Of a DNA stretch of 64,000 nucleotides, positions 35,668 through 44,507 are shown in pieces (position 1 is the stretch's first letter; each line of letters opens with the position of its first letter). Made by a program: the position numbers and the translations under genes. A model generated the notes under the pieces. That model did no database searches. It was not told where the DNA came from and was given only the letters and a program-made list of their open reading frames with translations. Origin of the DNA: Pseudomonas frederiksbergensis (GTDB lineage Bacteria; Pseudomonadota; Gammaproteobacteria; Pseudomonadales; Pseudomonadaceae). The stretch lies in NCBI RefSeq assembly GCF_003732665.1, contig NZ_MOBP01000023.1:124001-188000 (forward strand), written 5' to 3'.

Positions 35668-36677
35668 CCGGAAATCACATTCTTGCCCATCACCTTCGCC
35701 CGATACAGCGCCTGATCGGCCCGGGCCAGCAGACCGGTCTGTTGTTCCTCATCGAAGCGTTGCACCACGCCAAAACTCAGGGTTACCTGGAAGTCCCCCA
35801 CGGGTAGCAGGCTGGTCAGGTCATGACGGATTTTTTCCGCGAGCCCGCGGGCATCGGCCAGCGAGGTATTGGGCAGGATCAGAATGAACTCGTCACCCCC
35901 CCAACGGGCCAGCAAATCGCCGTCGCGCACGCAGTTTTTCAGGCAGTCGACCACTTGCACCAACGCCGCATCCCCCAGTGCATGGCCGTAGTGATCGTTG
36001 ATGATTTTGAAGTCGTCGATGTCCATGGCGATCAGTGACAGCGGTTGCCGGAAACGCTGGGCGCGGTCACATTCCTGGGGCAGGGCTTTTTCCAGGCGAT
36101 AGCGGTTGGCGACCGAGGTCAAGGCATCGGTTTGCGCCAGTTTGCGGTTTTCTTCGAGTTGGATTTGCAGTTGCTGATTGACCCGGGACAGCTCCCGGGT
36201 GCGCTCCTCGACGAGGGCTTCGAGGGAGTGGTTGCGCCGCTGCAGTTCTTCGAGCAGACGCTTCTTGTCTTCGATGCTGCGGTGCGCGCCGACCATCCGT
36301 GCCACCGAACCATCGGCGTTGCGCGCCAGGATGTAGCCGCGATCTTCGATCCAGGTGTAAGTGCCATCCTGCCGGCGGCAGCGATATTCAGCCTGATAGC
36401 CGGGGGCGCGCTGACTCAGGTAGTCGTCGAACAACGCCATGACCCGCGCATAATCGTCGGGATGCATCACGCTTTCCCAGGTCAGCACCGTGTTGTCCAG
36501 CGAGTGCGGCGGGTAGCCGAGCATTTCGTACCAGCCCGGGTTGCGGTAGACGAACCCGGTGTTGGCGTTCCAGTCCCAGATGCCGTCGCTGACCAGTTCC
36601 ATAATCGTGTGCAGCAGGTCTTCGTTGAAGTCAGAGAGATTGAACTTCAACGGCTCGATATTCGATGCGTCGCCCAT
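35664..36677 (-). CDS. PAS-GGDEF diguanylate cyclase
   Basis: A 337-residue cytoplasmic enzyme. A PAS domain of the PAS_3 type (about 15-125, WDWNANTGFVYRNPGWYEMLGYPP) is followed by a helical linker (about 130-170) and a GGDEF domain with the active site at 260-264. An RxxD site (RDGD) five residues upstream suggests product inhibition. No membrane segment. The ATG at 36677 was chosen because AAGGAG is 7 bases before it; a GTG just upstream is possible. Coupled to the acetyltransferase downstream. Confidence 0.92.
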   Translation of the reverse strand: MGDASNIEPLKFNLSDFNEDLLHTIMELVSDGIWDWNANTGFVYRNPGWYEMLGYPPHSLDNTVLTWESVMHPDDYARVMALFDDYLSQRAPGYQAEYRCRRQDGTYTWIEDRGYILARNADGSVARMVGAHRSIEDKKRLLEELQRRNHSLEALVEERTRELSRVNQQLQIQLEENRKLAQTDALTSVANRYRLEKALPQECDRAQRFRQPLSLIAMDIDDFKIINDHYGHALGDAALVQVVDCLKNCVRDGDLLARWGGDEFILILPNTSLADARGLAEKIRHDLTSLLPVGDFQVTLSFGVVQRFDEEQQTGLLARADQALYRAKVMGKNVISG

Positions 36678-36752
36678 CACCGCTCTCCTTGCCGCCCTGA
36701 TATCGAAGTGTCTCGCCCGTCGAGCAGATTAGTCCATGGCGGCTTCTTGCCG

Positions 36753-37658
36753 CTAGTGCTTGCCCCACATCTGCACGGCGAAGTCGACGAAGCTGCGCAG
36801 TTTCGGCAAACGGTAGCGATCCTGGGCGTATACCAGGTGCATCGGCCGGCTCGGCAGTTGGTAGTCCGGCAGCAAGGCCACCATTGTTCCGTCTTTCAGG
36901 TCCTGCTCCACCAACGCGTCGGGGACCATGACGATGCCCATGCCGGTGCGCGCCGCTTGATGCAGGCCGGCGGAGCTGTTGATCAGCATCGGGCCGCTGA
37001 CTGCGACCATCACTTCGCCTTCAGGGCCGGTCAGGCGCCATTGCTTTTCCACCGAGTGCCAGTCGTCGCCGGCCGGGTAGGCGAAGGCCAGGCAGTCATG
37101 ATGTTGCAGGTCTTCGGGCTTTTGCGGGGTGCCCCGGCGCGCCAGATACGCCTGGGAGGCGCACATTGTCAGGGTGTAATCGATGAGGGGGCGGGCAATC
37201 ATGTTGGATGGCTCGATGGCCCCCAGGCGAATCGCCGCGTCGAAACCGTTTTCCAGCAGGTCCGGACGGCCATTGGTGAGCACGACGTCCAGTTTGACCT
37301 GCGGGCAGCGCAAGGAGAATTCACTGAGCGCCGGCGCCAGCCGCTCGGTGCCAAACGTCAGCGGCGCGGTGATGCGCAAGGTGCCGCTCGGTTCATCGAG
37401 GGCCTGTTCGGCCAGGCGTTCGGAGTCGGCCACCAGCCCCAACACTTCGAGGCAGCGCTGGTAATACGCGGTGCCAAATTCGGTCAAACGCTGGCGCCGG
37501 GTCGTACGGTTGAGCAAGCGCACGCCGAGGCGTTGCTCCAGCGCCCGCAGGTGATTACCGACCATGGTCGTGGACATTTCGCACTGGAACGCGGCGGCGG
37601 TCATGCTGCCGGTTTCCACTACGCGCACGTAAACGGTCATTGCCTGGAATAAATCCAT
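36753..37658 (-). CDS. LysR-family transcriptional regulator
   Basis: A 301-residue regulator with an N-terminal helix-turn-helix (about 5-60, GSMTAAAFQCEMSTTMVGNHLRALE split by the turn) and a LysR substrate-binding domain. The start is taken at ATG 37658; TTG at 37664 is weaker. It is divergent from the ArgD-like aminotransferase with a gap of 102 bases, so it probably regulates it. The inducer is unknown. Confidence 0.9.
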   Translation of the reverse strand: MDLFQAMTVYVRVVETGSMTAAAFQCEMSTTMVGNHLRALEQRLGVRLLNRTTRRQRLTEFGTAYYQRCLEVLGLVADSERLAEQALDEPSGTLRITAPLTFGTERLAPALSEFSLRCPQVKLDVVLTNGRPDLLENGFDAAIRLGAIEPSNMIARPLIDYTLTMCASQAYLARRGTPQKPEDLQHHDCLAFAYPAGDDWHSVEKQWRLTGPEGEVMVAVSGPMLINSSAGLHQAARTGMGIVMVPDALVEQDLKDGTMVALLPDYQLPSRPMHLVYAQDRYRLPKLRSFVDFAVQMWGKH

Positions 37659-37760
37659 TATCAAGCCCAGCTTCTAAATGATTGAAGTATTGCCACGTTT
37701 ATCCAGCTCAGGTGGCTAACCATACTGCAAAAACACCGACCATTGATGGAGCTTGATGCC

Positions 37761-38936
37761 ATGACCGCCGCTTGCCTGATGACCACTTACCAACCCCTGG
37801 CCCTGAGTTTCAGCAAAGGCCTGGGCACGCGACTGTGGGACCAGGCCGGGCGCGAGTATCTGGATGCGGTGGCGGGCGTGGCGGTGACGAACGTGGGTCA
37901 CTCTCATCCCAGAATCGTGGCGGCCATCAGCGAACAGGCCGGGTTGCTGCTGCACACCTCCAACCTGTACAGCATCGATTGGCAGCAACAACTGGCGCAG
38001 AAACTGACCCGCCTCTCAGACATGGACCGGGCGTTTTTCAATAACTCCGGCGCCGAGGCCAACGAAACGGCGCTTAAACTTGCGCGGCTTTACGGCTGGC
38101 ACAAAGGCATCGAACAACCGCTGGTGGTGGTCATGGAAAACGCTTTCCATGGCCGCACCCTCGGCACCTTGTCGGCCAGTGACGGCCCGGCGGTGCGCCT
38201 GGGTTTCAGCGAATTGCCGGGGGATTTCGTCAAGGTGCCGTTCGGCGATCTCAAGGCGCTGGATAAGGTGCAAAAGGCCCACGGCCCAAGAATCGTGGCG
38301 ATCCTGATGGAGCCGATCCAGGGCGAAAGCGGCGTGCAACTGGCGCCGCCCGGTTACCTCAAGGCTGTACGCGAACTCTGCACCCGGCGCGCCTGGCTGC
38401 TGATGCTCGACGAAATCCAGACCGGTATCGGCCGCACCGGCCAGTGGTTCGCGTTCCAACACGAAGGCATCGTCCCGGACGTCATGACCCTGGCCAAAGG
38501 CTTGGGCAATGGCGTGCCGATTGGCGCCTGCCTGGCGCGGGGCAAAGCGGCTGAACTGTTCACCCCCGGCAGCCACGGCAGCACCTTCGGCGGCAATCCA
38601 CTGGCCTGTCGGGTCGGCTGCACCGTGCTGGAGATCATCGAAGAGCAAGGCCTGCTGGAAAACGCCAAGGTAAAAGGCGAACGCCTGCTCGCCCGATTGC
38701 GCATCGAACTGGCCGACGACCCGAACGTCCTGGCGATCCGCGGCCAGGGTTTGATGATCGGCATCGAACTCAAACAACCGATCCGCGACCTGACCCTGAT
38801 CGCCGCCCGGGATCATGGCCTGCTGATCAACGTCACCCGGGGCAAAACCATTCGCTTGCTGCCGCCACTGACGATTGATGAGCGGGAAGTGGAGATGATT
38901 GTCAGAGGGGTTTGCCGGGCGCTGAAGGCAGCCTGA
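37761..38936 (+). CDS. argD: Class III aminotransferase, acetylornithine aminotransferase-like
   Basis: A 391-residue PLP enzyme. The family segments FNNSGAEANETALKLAR (PLP phosphate site), NAFHGRT, LMLDEIQTGIGRTG, the PLP lysine in TLAKGLGNGVPIGA and GSHGSTFGGNPLACR are all present. Best fit is N-acetylornithine/succinyldiaminopimelate aminotransferase of the arginine and lysine pathways; the aruC-type enzyme is a related alternative. Start at 37761 chosen because GGAG is 9 bases upstream. Divergent from a LysR regulator. Confidence 0.85.
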   Translation: MTAACLMTTYQPLALSFSKGLGTRLWDQAGREYLDAVAGVAVTNVGHSHPRIVAAISEQAGLLLHTSNLYSIDWQQQLAQKLTRLSDMDRAFFNNSGAEANETALKLARLYGWHKGIEQPLVVVMENAFHGRTLGTLSASDGPAVRLGFSELPGDFVKVPFGDLKALDKVQKAHGPRIVAILMEPIQGESGVQLAPPGYLKAVRELCTRRAWLLMLDEIQTGIGRTGQWFAFQHEGIVPDVMTLAKGLGNGVPIGACLARGKAAELFTPGSHGSTFGGNPLACRVGCTVLEIIEEQGLLENAKVKGERLLARLRIELADDPNVLAIRGQGLMIGIELKQPIRDLTLIAARDHGLLINVTRGKTIRLLPPLTIDEREVEMIVRGVCRALKAA

Positions 38937-38942
38937 GAATAC

Positions 38943-39197
38943 TCAGTAGTGATATCTGCACATCACGATCTGTATCGCACCCTCTTCGATCGCGTAGACC
39001 AAGCGATGCTCCGTTGTAATCCGGCGAGACCAGAAGCCGCTCAGATTGTGTTTCAGCGGTTCAGGCTTGCCGGGGCCGCTAAAAGGTTCGCGCTGTATTG
39101 CCTTGATCAACAGGTTGATCCGTTTGAGCCCGGCCTTATCGTTTTGCTGGAACCACAGGTAGTCGTTCCAACCTTCAGTAGTGAACTCGATATTCAT
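38943..39197 (-). CDS. yoeB: YoeB, ribosome-dependent mRNA endonuclease toxin
   Basis: An 84-residue RelE-superfamily toxin. Glu46, Arg65 and His83, the catalytic residues of YoeB, sit at exactly the canonical positions, and the length matches. The C-terminal end MCRYHY is kept. Its ATG overlaps the yefM stop (ATGA). Nothing suggests inactivation. Confidence 0.95.
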   Translation of the reverse strand: MNIEFTTEGWNDYLWFQQNDKAGLKRINLLIKAIQREPFSGPGKPEPLKHNLSGFWSRRITTEHRLVYAIEEGAIQIVMCRYHY

Positions 39198-39448
39198 TCT
39201 TCAATAAGTTGCCTGGCTTTGGCTTTCCCTGCTCGCAGGTTGCCGATCGATTTGATCAAACGTTCAGCGTTGGCCGGGGAACGTAGCAAGTACGCGGTCT
39301 CCTCTAGAGCGTTGTACTCCGCCAGAGACATCATCACCACGGGTTCGCCTTTCTGACGAGTTACCAGGAGGGGTGCACGGTCTTCATTGACCCGATCCAT
39401 GGTTTCAGCCAGATGTGCACGCGCGGTGGTGTAGTTGATGGTTTGCAT
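39194..39448 (-). CDS. yefM: YefM antitoxin
   Basis: An 84-residue antitoxin of the Phd/YefM family. The N-terminal DNA-binding part (MQTINYTTARAHLAETMDRV, 1-20) is followed by VVMMSLAEYNALEETAYLLRS and a C-terminal toxin-binding tail. Start at 39448 chosen by family homology. A repeated GTACAG lies 30-50 bases upstream, a plausible operator, consistent with the autorepression known for YefM-YoeB. Confidence 0.94.
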   Translation of the reverse strand: MQTINYTTARAHLAETMDRVNEDRAPLLVTRQKGEPVVMMSLAEYNALEETAYLLRSPANAERLIKSIGNLRAGKAKARQLIEE

Positions 39449-39476
39449 GATGTAGTCCTCGCTCAATGCAAAGAAC

Positions 39477-39494
39477 GTACAGAAATGAGTACAG
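39477..39494. promoter_or_regulatory. Candidate YefM operator
   Basis: Two GTACAG copies at 39477-39482 and 39489-39494, 12 bases apart, in the yefM promoter region. E. coli YefM binds TGTACA-type motifs. Confidence 0.4.
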
Positions 39495-39645
39495 GATGAC
39501 AAGGCGATACCTACGAGTGGTCGTTACGCAGACGATGTATCCGCGTCTGCATTGAGTATCGCCTAAGCTTCTTCAAGACGTTTCCGCAACCCCTGTAATC
39601 CCATTCCGATAAGTATGTGATCAGCCCGAGCGTCACCCGAAAATA

Positions 39646-40230
39646 TCACTCAACATCCCGCGCCTTATGTTTCATCCGCCAATGCCGAACCAACGCAACC
39701 ACCACCGCCAACACCACAACCCCCAACGCAATCGGCAAACGATAGGGTTTCAAATTCCCCAACATCGTCTCCAGCGCTTCTCCCGCCCAATACCCGGCGC
39801 TGGCAAACACCACGGCCCAGACCGCCGCGCCCAAGGCATTCAACAGCGAGAACCGTAGCGGCGATAAACCGCTGGCTCCGATCACCATCGGCCCGACCAG
39901 GCGCATGCCGTACAGAAACCGTACGGCAAACACCGAGGTCGAGGGGTAGCGTGCAATCAGCCCTGTCACGCGATCGATCGCCGCTTGTTGTCGATGCAGG
40001 CGCGGCAACAGGCGTGCGCCGAAATAGCGCCCGCTCCAGAACAGCAACTGATCCCCGAGCATCCCGCCCAGGCTGGCCCAGCCAATCACCGGCCACAGGT
40101 GCAACAGGTGTTGATGAGCGGCCATGCCGCCGAGGATCAGGATGGTTTCGCCCTCCAGCAAACAGCCGAAGAACACCGCCCAATAACCATAAGTGCCGAG
40201 CAAATAATGCAGGTCTATGTGTTCAAACAC
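39646..40230 (-). CDS. DedA-family membrane protein
   Basis: A 194-residue protein with the DedA/VTT signature (GGMLGDQLLFWSGRYFG, about 55-71) and FAVRFLYGMRLVGP, with several membrane helices. DedA proteins act in lipid flipping and membrane potential homeostasis. It starts with GTG at 40230, with GGGAG before it, and overlaps the VOC gene upstream by 16 bases. Confidence 0.88.
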   Translation of the reverse strand: MFEHIDLHYLLGTYGYWAVFFGCLLEGETILILGGMAAHQHLLHLWPVIGWASLGGMLGDQLLFWSGRYFGARLLPRLHRQQAAIDRVTGLIARYPSTSVFAVRFLYGMRLVGPMVIGASGLSPLRFSLLNALGAAVWAVVFASAGYWAGEALETMLGNLKPYRLPIALGVVVLAVVVALVRHWRMKHKARDVE

Positions 40231-40640
40231 GGGCGCTCTCCCAGACTTTCCACCAACCGGAGCAGATAACCGTCCGGGTCCTGCACCAGAAATTCACGTT
40301 GGCCGACTTCCACAGCATCCGCGCGATACCAGGTATCGGCGCAGGGCCGGAACAGCGGCCATTGAACTTCGGCCAGTCGCTGGAGGAGGGGTTCAACCGA
40401 ATTGACGGTTATCTGAAAGTTGATGCCGCGCCCCAACGGTGCTTCCAGCGGCGCGGCCAGCCACTGGCCTTCGCCCGGGTGGTATTGCTCAAGCATGAAC
40501 TGCACGCCCTGGAGATTGAGGTAGGCAAAACCGGGGCGTTCATAGGCGATGTTGAAACCGATCAGCAACGTCCAGAAATGCAGGCTTTCAGTGAGGTCGG
40601 TGACCATTAATTCGGGGACTAAGTTGCTCCGTGCAAACAT
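40215..40640 (-). CDS. VOC-family protein, bleomycin-resistance-like
   Basis: A 141-residue protein with two beta-alpha-beta-beta-beta units of the glyoxalase/bleomycin-resistance fold (LVPELMVTDLTESLHFWTLL; QREFLVQDPDGYLLRLVE). The LYS-type VQDPDGYLLRL end is common in antibiotic-binding and dioxygenase-like members. The actual substrate is unknown. Overlaps the DedA gene. Confidence 0.85.
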   Translation of the reverse strand: MFARSNLVPELMVTDLTESLHFWTLLIGFNIAYERPGFAYLNLQGVQFMLEQYHPGEGQWLAAPLEAPLGRGINFQITVNSVEPLLQRLAEVQWPLFRPCADTWYRADAVEVGQREFLVQDPDGYLLRLVESLGERPCLNT

Positions 40641-40653
40641 GACGCATCCTTGG

Positions 40654-41178
40654 TTAGCGGGGGGGTAACGCGTTGATGAATGTTGTGATTTCAGCCCGGT
40701 TCGTCAGTTGCAGTTTTGAACCGCTAAAGCCTTGGAACAGACGTTGATGAACCTTGAATCCGCTGGACCCTGCGCGGCTGCGATAGCTGCCGGCCCATTC
40801 CAGCAGCTCGATCAGCCACTTATCGTCGGCGTCGCGCCGGGCTTCTCGCTGACGGATTTGGGCGACGCAATCGCCATCGTCCGGGCTTAGCCAGATCAAC
40901 GTTGTCGCTTGGGGCAGCAGTTCGCTGATGATCCAGCCGTAGACGCCTTCGATGACCCAATACTCTTCACTGGCAGCCACCCGTGCTATTGCCAGGGCTT
41001 CATTTCGAGGTCGGGCGATGCTGTGTTCATCGCAAATCCAGTGAACCCGGTCAAGATCAATCCACGGCACATGCTGCCGTTTGGCCAAGCGCTCGGCCAG
41101 CCAGCTCTTGCCCGCGCCGGAGTTGCCGATGATCAGCGTCCGGGCGAAGTTCATGCCGAGTGATTGAGTCATGTTCAT
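40654..41178 (-). CDS. P-loop nucleotide kinase-like protein (topology modulation/FlaR type)
   Basis: A 174-residue protein with Walker A GNSGAGKS near residue 19, WIDLDRVHW and the later RQREARRDAD lid-like stretch. It resembles small adenylate kinase-like proteins annotated as topology modulation protein. Substrate unknown. ATG at 41178 is given; ATG at 41154 fits the fold equally well, and no strong ribosome site decides. Confidence 0.78.
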   Translation of the reverse strand: MNMTQSLGMNFARTLIIGNSGAGKSWLAERLAKRQHVPWIDLDRVHWICDEHSIARPRNEALAIARVAASEEYWVIEGVYGWIISELLPQATTLIWLSPDDGDCVAQIRQREARRDADDKWLIELLEWAGSYRSRAGSSGFKVHQRLFQGFSGSKLQLTNRAEITTFINALPPR

Positions 41179-41204
41179 TGGCTATTCAAGTCAGCGAGGA
41201 GCAC

Positions 41205-41296
41205 ATGTGGGAGCGGGCTTGCTCGCGAAGGCTGCTTCACATCCAGCACATGTGTTGAAGGTTATACCGTTTTCGCGAGCAAGCCCGCTCCCACAG
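41205..41296. repeat. Inverted REP pair, outward orientation
   Basis: TGTGGGAGCGGGCTTGCTCGCG left and complement right, with a 40-base spacer. Same orientation as at 35147..35236. Confidence 0.9.
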
Positions 41297-41347
41297 TGGA
41301 ACTGTGCTTAACCATTGTTATCGACTGACACTCCACCGCTTCAATGG

Positions 41348-43243
41348 CTACTGCGGCGCAACCATTCGTGTGCGTGGTGAACCATCGGCGTTGTGCTGAT
41401 AGATCTCCCGCGGCTGACCCTTTTCATTAAATAGCACCTGCCCGATCCCTGCCGAATTCCACAGGCGCTCACCCGCCTCAGCATGTTCCGGAACATGGGG
41501 GACGATGCGCATGCGGCGGCGCTTGGTCAGCCAGTTCAGCGGCGAGCGGGGCGAGTAGAGCCAGCGGTTGAGGCGATCAAACCATTCAAGCAAGGCTCGC
41601 GGGAACTCGTTCTTGATTCCGCTGCTGGTGATTTGCCAGATGCGCGGGCCGGCCTTGCGGTGTCGGATAAATACTTCGTAGACGAAGGAATAATGCACAT
41701 CGCCCGACAGCACCACGTAGTTACCGGGTGTGCGCGAGTGTCGGAAAATATTCAGGATCACCTGGGCCGCGCCGCGATGGGCCATCCAGTTTTCGGCGTC
41801 CACCAGCAGGGGAAAGCCGCACCAACTGAAGACTCGCTGCACGGTTTCGATCAGCTTGACGCCGAAGATCGGCGCCGGCGAAACGATGATCGCCGAGGGG
41901 TGATCCAGCAGTTCCTGTTGCAACTCGCTGAGGGCTTCCCAGTCCAGCAGGCCCGAAGGCTGCTTGAGGTTCATCTCGCTGCGCCAGCGGCGGGTGCGGG
42001 TGTCGAGCACCACCAGGGCCGGGGTGGTTGGCAACACGTAATGCCAGTTCTGGAAGCGCAGCAGTTCGTCGATCAACTCATCTTGAAGGGTGCTGTCGAG
42101 GTAGCGCTCGGTGGCGCTCAACAAACGGGTTTTCTCCAGCACAGCGCCGAACGCATCCGGGTTATTACCCCAGCCCTGGCACACCATATAGGCGAGCAAC
42201 GCGTTGCCGATGATGCGCTTGGAGAACGGATGGCCGTAGGCCGTTTCCTCCCATTGCGCGGAAAGATTCCAGTCATCGGTGACATCGTGGTCGTCGAAAA
42301 TCATCAGGCACGGCAGATGCGCCATTGCGCGGCCCACCCCGCCGAGGCCAGCCTTGAACTCGTCGATACGAGTCTGCTCAAGCACATAGCGCTCAAGCCT
42401 TTCGGGCGTCAGCGCCGGGGGTTGTGGCGAGATCAACGTCCAGGGCGTCGGCGACCAGACTAGCAGATACATGGCCATGACTTCGGCGAACGTCACCAGA
42501 TGATTGTCGGCGCTGCTGCTGGTGAAAATCGGCTTACGGGCGCCGCCGAAAAATCGCTCGCGCAGGGTTTCATTGCTCTCAAGCGCCGGTAACAAATCCG
42601 CACGATGGTAGTAACTGGCCGGGTGTCCGTAGAGCGTGGCGCTGTCGCTGACCACGGCGCCTTCGAGGTGCTCGTCGAACAGCCCCAGGCGCTGGATCAA
42701 GGCATGGATCGCCCGCAACATCGGCCCGGCCACGTCATCGGCGTAGACCTGATCACCGCTCATCATCAACAGCGCCGGACGCTCGAGCGCTTCATGCGCC
42801 GTCGCCAACAGCCGATCAACACACAGCAAACCATCCGCCGCCGGGTAATGCGGTTTACGGCAGGAGCCGTGCAACACTTGATCGATTCGAGAGCGCAGGA
42901 CGAAATTCGGGCAATGGGCGTCGCCGTACAACAAATGCGGAGCCCAGTCGGCGATGCCCGAACCGTCGATCAGCACGTCGTACTCGATCAACGTGTCCCA
43001 GGGCAGGGCGGTTTCGAGCGATACATCGATCAAGTGCACAAAGGCGTGGGCGCCCACCGGGATGACGCTGCACGTCGACGCATCCAGGGAAATGTCCTTC
43101 ATGCCTTGCAGACGCAACGTCAGCGACAACGGCCGGGTTCCTACCAGCCACAACACCAGTCGCGTAGGCTCCAGACGCCGCAACAACGGCCCGACGAGGA
43201 CGGGTGGCAGGGATTGATGATCGTCGGGCGGAGGCAAAGGCAT
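41348..43243 (-). CDS. PhoD-like metallophosphatase
   Basis: A 631-residue protein. The N-terminal part is a beta-rich PhoD_N-like region; the catalytic part shows MMSGDQVYADDV, CLMIFDDHDVTDDWNL and VVLSGDVHYSFVYE, the metal-binding patterns of PhoD-type alkaline phosphatases. No signal peptide is visible, so it is probably cytoplasmic, unlike secreted PhoD. Substrate unknown. It follows the small gene at 43309 by 65 bases and may belong to the mlaA transcript. Confidence 0.85.
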   Translation of the reverse strand: MPLPPPDDHQSLPPVLVGPLLRRLEPTRLVLWLVGTRPLSLTLRLQGMKDISLDASTCSVIPVGAHAFVHLIDVSLETALPWDTLIEYDVLIDGSGIADWAPHLLYGDAHCPNFVLRSRIDQVLHGSCRKPHYPAADGLLCVDRLLATAHEALERPALLMMSGDQVYADDVAGPMLRAIHALIQRLGLFDEHLEGAVVSDSATLYGHPASYYHRADLLPALESNETLRERFFGGARKPIFTSSSADNHLVTFAEVMAMYLLVWSPTPWTLISPQPPALTPERLERYVLEQTRIDEFKAGLGGVGRAMAHLPCLMIFDDHDVTDDWNLSAQWEETAYGHPFSKRIIGNALLAYMVCQGWGNNPDAFGAVLEKTRLLSATERYLDSTLQDELIDELLRFQNWHYVLPTTPALVVLDTRTRRWRSEMNLKQPSGLLDWEALSELQQELLDHPSAIIVSPAPIFGVKLIETVQRVFSWCGFPLLVDAENWMAHRGAAQVILNIFRHSRTPGNYVVLSGDVHYSFVYEVFIRHRKAGPRIWQITSSGIKNEFPRALLEWFDRLNRWLYSPRSPLNWLTKRRRMRIVPHVPEHAEAGERLWNSAGIGQVLFNEKGQPREIYQHNADGSPRTRMVAPQ

Positions 43244-43308
43244 GGATATCCGGGTTCTGGCTGCAAAGATGCCGGGATGATAGCGCAGCGCATGTCAATG
43301 AATTGCAA

Positions 43309-43560
43309 CTAGCCGTCCGACTTCATGACGCCTCGCTCCCCATTCGCCACCAACCACCGAAACAAATCACTCACCGACACCGTGTGACTGCGCTCCATCC
43401 ACCGCACCAGCGCCGGCCCGTAGTGTTCGGTGTAGCGGCTCAGCACCAACTCGCGACAATCCGCCGACAGCCGCAACGTAATCTCCCGGCAATGCAGAGT
43501 GGCCGAGTCGTTCTGAGTCACCTGCTGTTGCAATATCAGACGCTTGCCTTCAGAACCCAT
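43309..43560 (-). CDS. Small protein of unknown function coupled to mlaA
   Basis: An 83-residue protein with no signal peptide. It overlaps the mlaA stop by 11 bases, and GGGAG lies about 10 bases before its ATG, so it is read together with mlaA. Sequence features are an amphipathic beta-like opening (KRLILQQQV), HCREITLRLSADCRELVLSRY and a helical end. Two cysteines. No family was recognised. Confidence 0.68.
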   Translation of the reverse strand: MGSEGKRLILQQQVTQNDSATLHCREITLRLSADCRELVLSRYTEHYGPALVRWMERSHTVSVSDLFRWLVANGERGVMKSDG

Positions 43561-44341
43561 CAGCCGGCGCTCCCGTGCATTGAGTTTTAGTCGTCTGCGC
43601 CAAGCCCTGTTTGCCATCCACCACATACGCCGCCCGGTGCTCGGCTACTACATTGCGTAATGCGCTGTAGTAGTCCGGCAGTCTTTTCAGGCTGTCAGTG
43701 AGCGGCAAGGCTTCGGCGCGACCATCGACGATGCCGCCGACGGTGTTGATCGTGGAGAGGGTGGCCACGGTGTCGCTGTTGTTGCCGAACGGGTCGACCA
43801 CAAAACCCAACACGCGCCCGGCGGCGTCGCGGCTGTTGGAGGTGCCGAACAGTGGCAGTTCGACAATCGGGCCATTGCCGATGCCCCACACGCCGAAGGT
43901 CTGGCCGAAGTCTGCGTTGTGGCGCGGGATGCCGACCTTGCCGGAGACGTCGATCAACCCGACCACGCCGACGGTGGTATTGAGCGCGAAACGCCCCAGG
44001 GTGTTGACCGAGCGCATCGGGTTGCCCTGCAGCAGGTCGTTGATAAAGACCTTTGGCTCGCCGAAGTTTGCGACGAAGTTATGCACACCCGTCTGGAAAA
44101 AGTCCGGCAAGTAGCGATAGCCGCGAGCGACCGGGGCCAACGCGTAGTCGTCGAGCACTCGGTTGAAGGCGAAGACCCCGCGATTGAGCGGTTCCGCCGG
44201 GTCGTAGACCGAATAACCGATTTCGGCGCAGGTCACGGTTGAGGAGGCCGGCGGTTGACTGCTGCAACCCGCCAATCCTGCGGCCAACACGGCAATCGAA
44301 GTATTACGGGCCAGCCAGGGAACACAGTTGAAAGGCGACAT
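43550..44341 (-). CDS. mlaA: MlaA (VacJ), outer membrane lipid asymmetry lipoprotein
   Basis: A 263-residue lipoprotein that takes misplaced phospholipids from the outer leaflet and passes them to MlaC. The lipobox LAGC lies near residue 26, then YDPAEPLNRGVFAFNRVLDDY, the family core FGEPKVFINDLLQGN and the HNADFGQTFGVWGIGNGPIVELP part. In Pseudomonas mlaA lies apart from mlaFEDCB. It is divergent from a two-component system. Confidence 0.94.
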   Translation of the reverse strand: MSPFNCVPWLARNTSIAVLAAGLAGCSSQPPASSTVTCAEIGYSVYDPAEPLNRGVFAFNRVLDDYALAPVARGYRYLPDFFQTGVHNFVANFGEPKVFINDLLQGNPMRSVNTLGRFALNTTVGVVGLIDVSGKVGIPRHNADFGQTFGVWGIGNGPIVELPLFGTSNSRDAAGRVLGFVVDPFGNNSDTVATLSTINTVGGIVDGRAEALPLTDSLKRLPDYYSALRNVVAEHRAAYVVDGKQGLAQTTKTQCTGAPADGF

Positions 44342-44507
44342 GGACGCAAGTCTCGGGAGGAATTGGCCGCGATGCTGGGCCCCAAGCCTTGCGCAAAGAT
44401 GTCCGGTTTATTGCGCTGCTGACGCTTTATTGCACGATTGAAATATATGACGGCCCGCAAGGAATGGTTTTAGATGGCGGTTCCATTCGGCCCTTAAGTG
44501 ACCTTCG

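Noticed and set aside
36045..37652. A 535-codon plus-strand frame across the cyclase and LysR genes
   Set aside because: It crosses two clear minus-strand genes, and the translation shows no domain.
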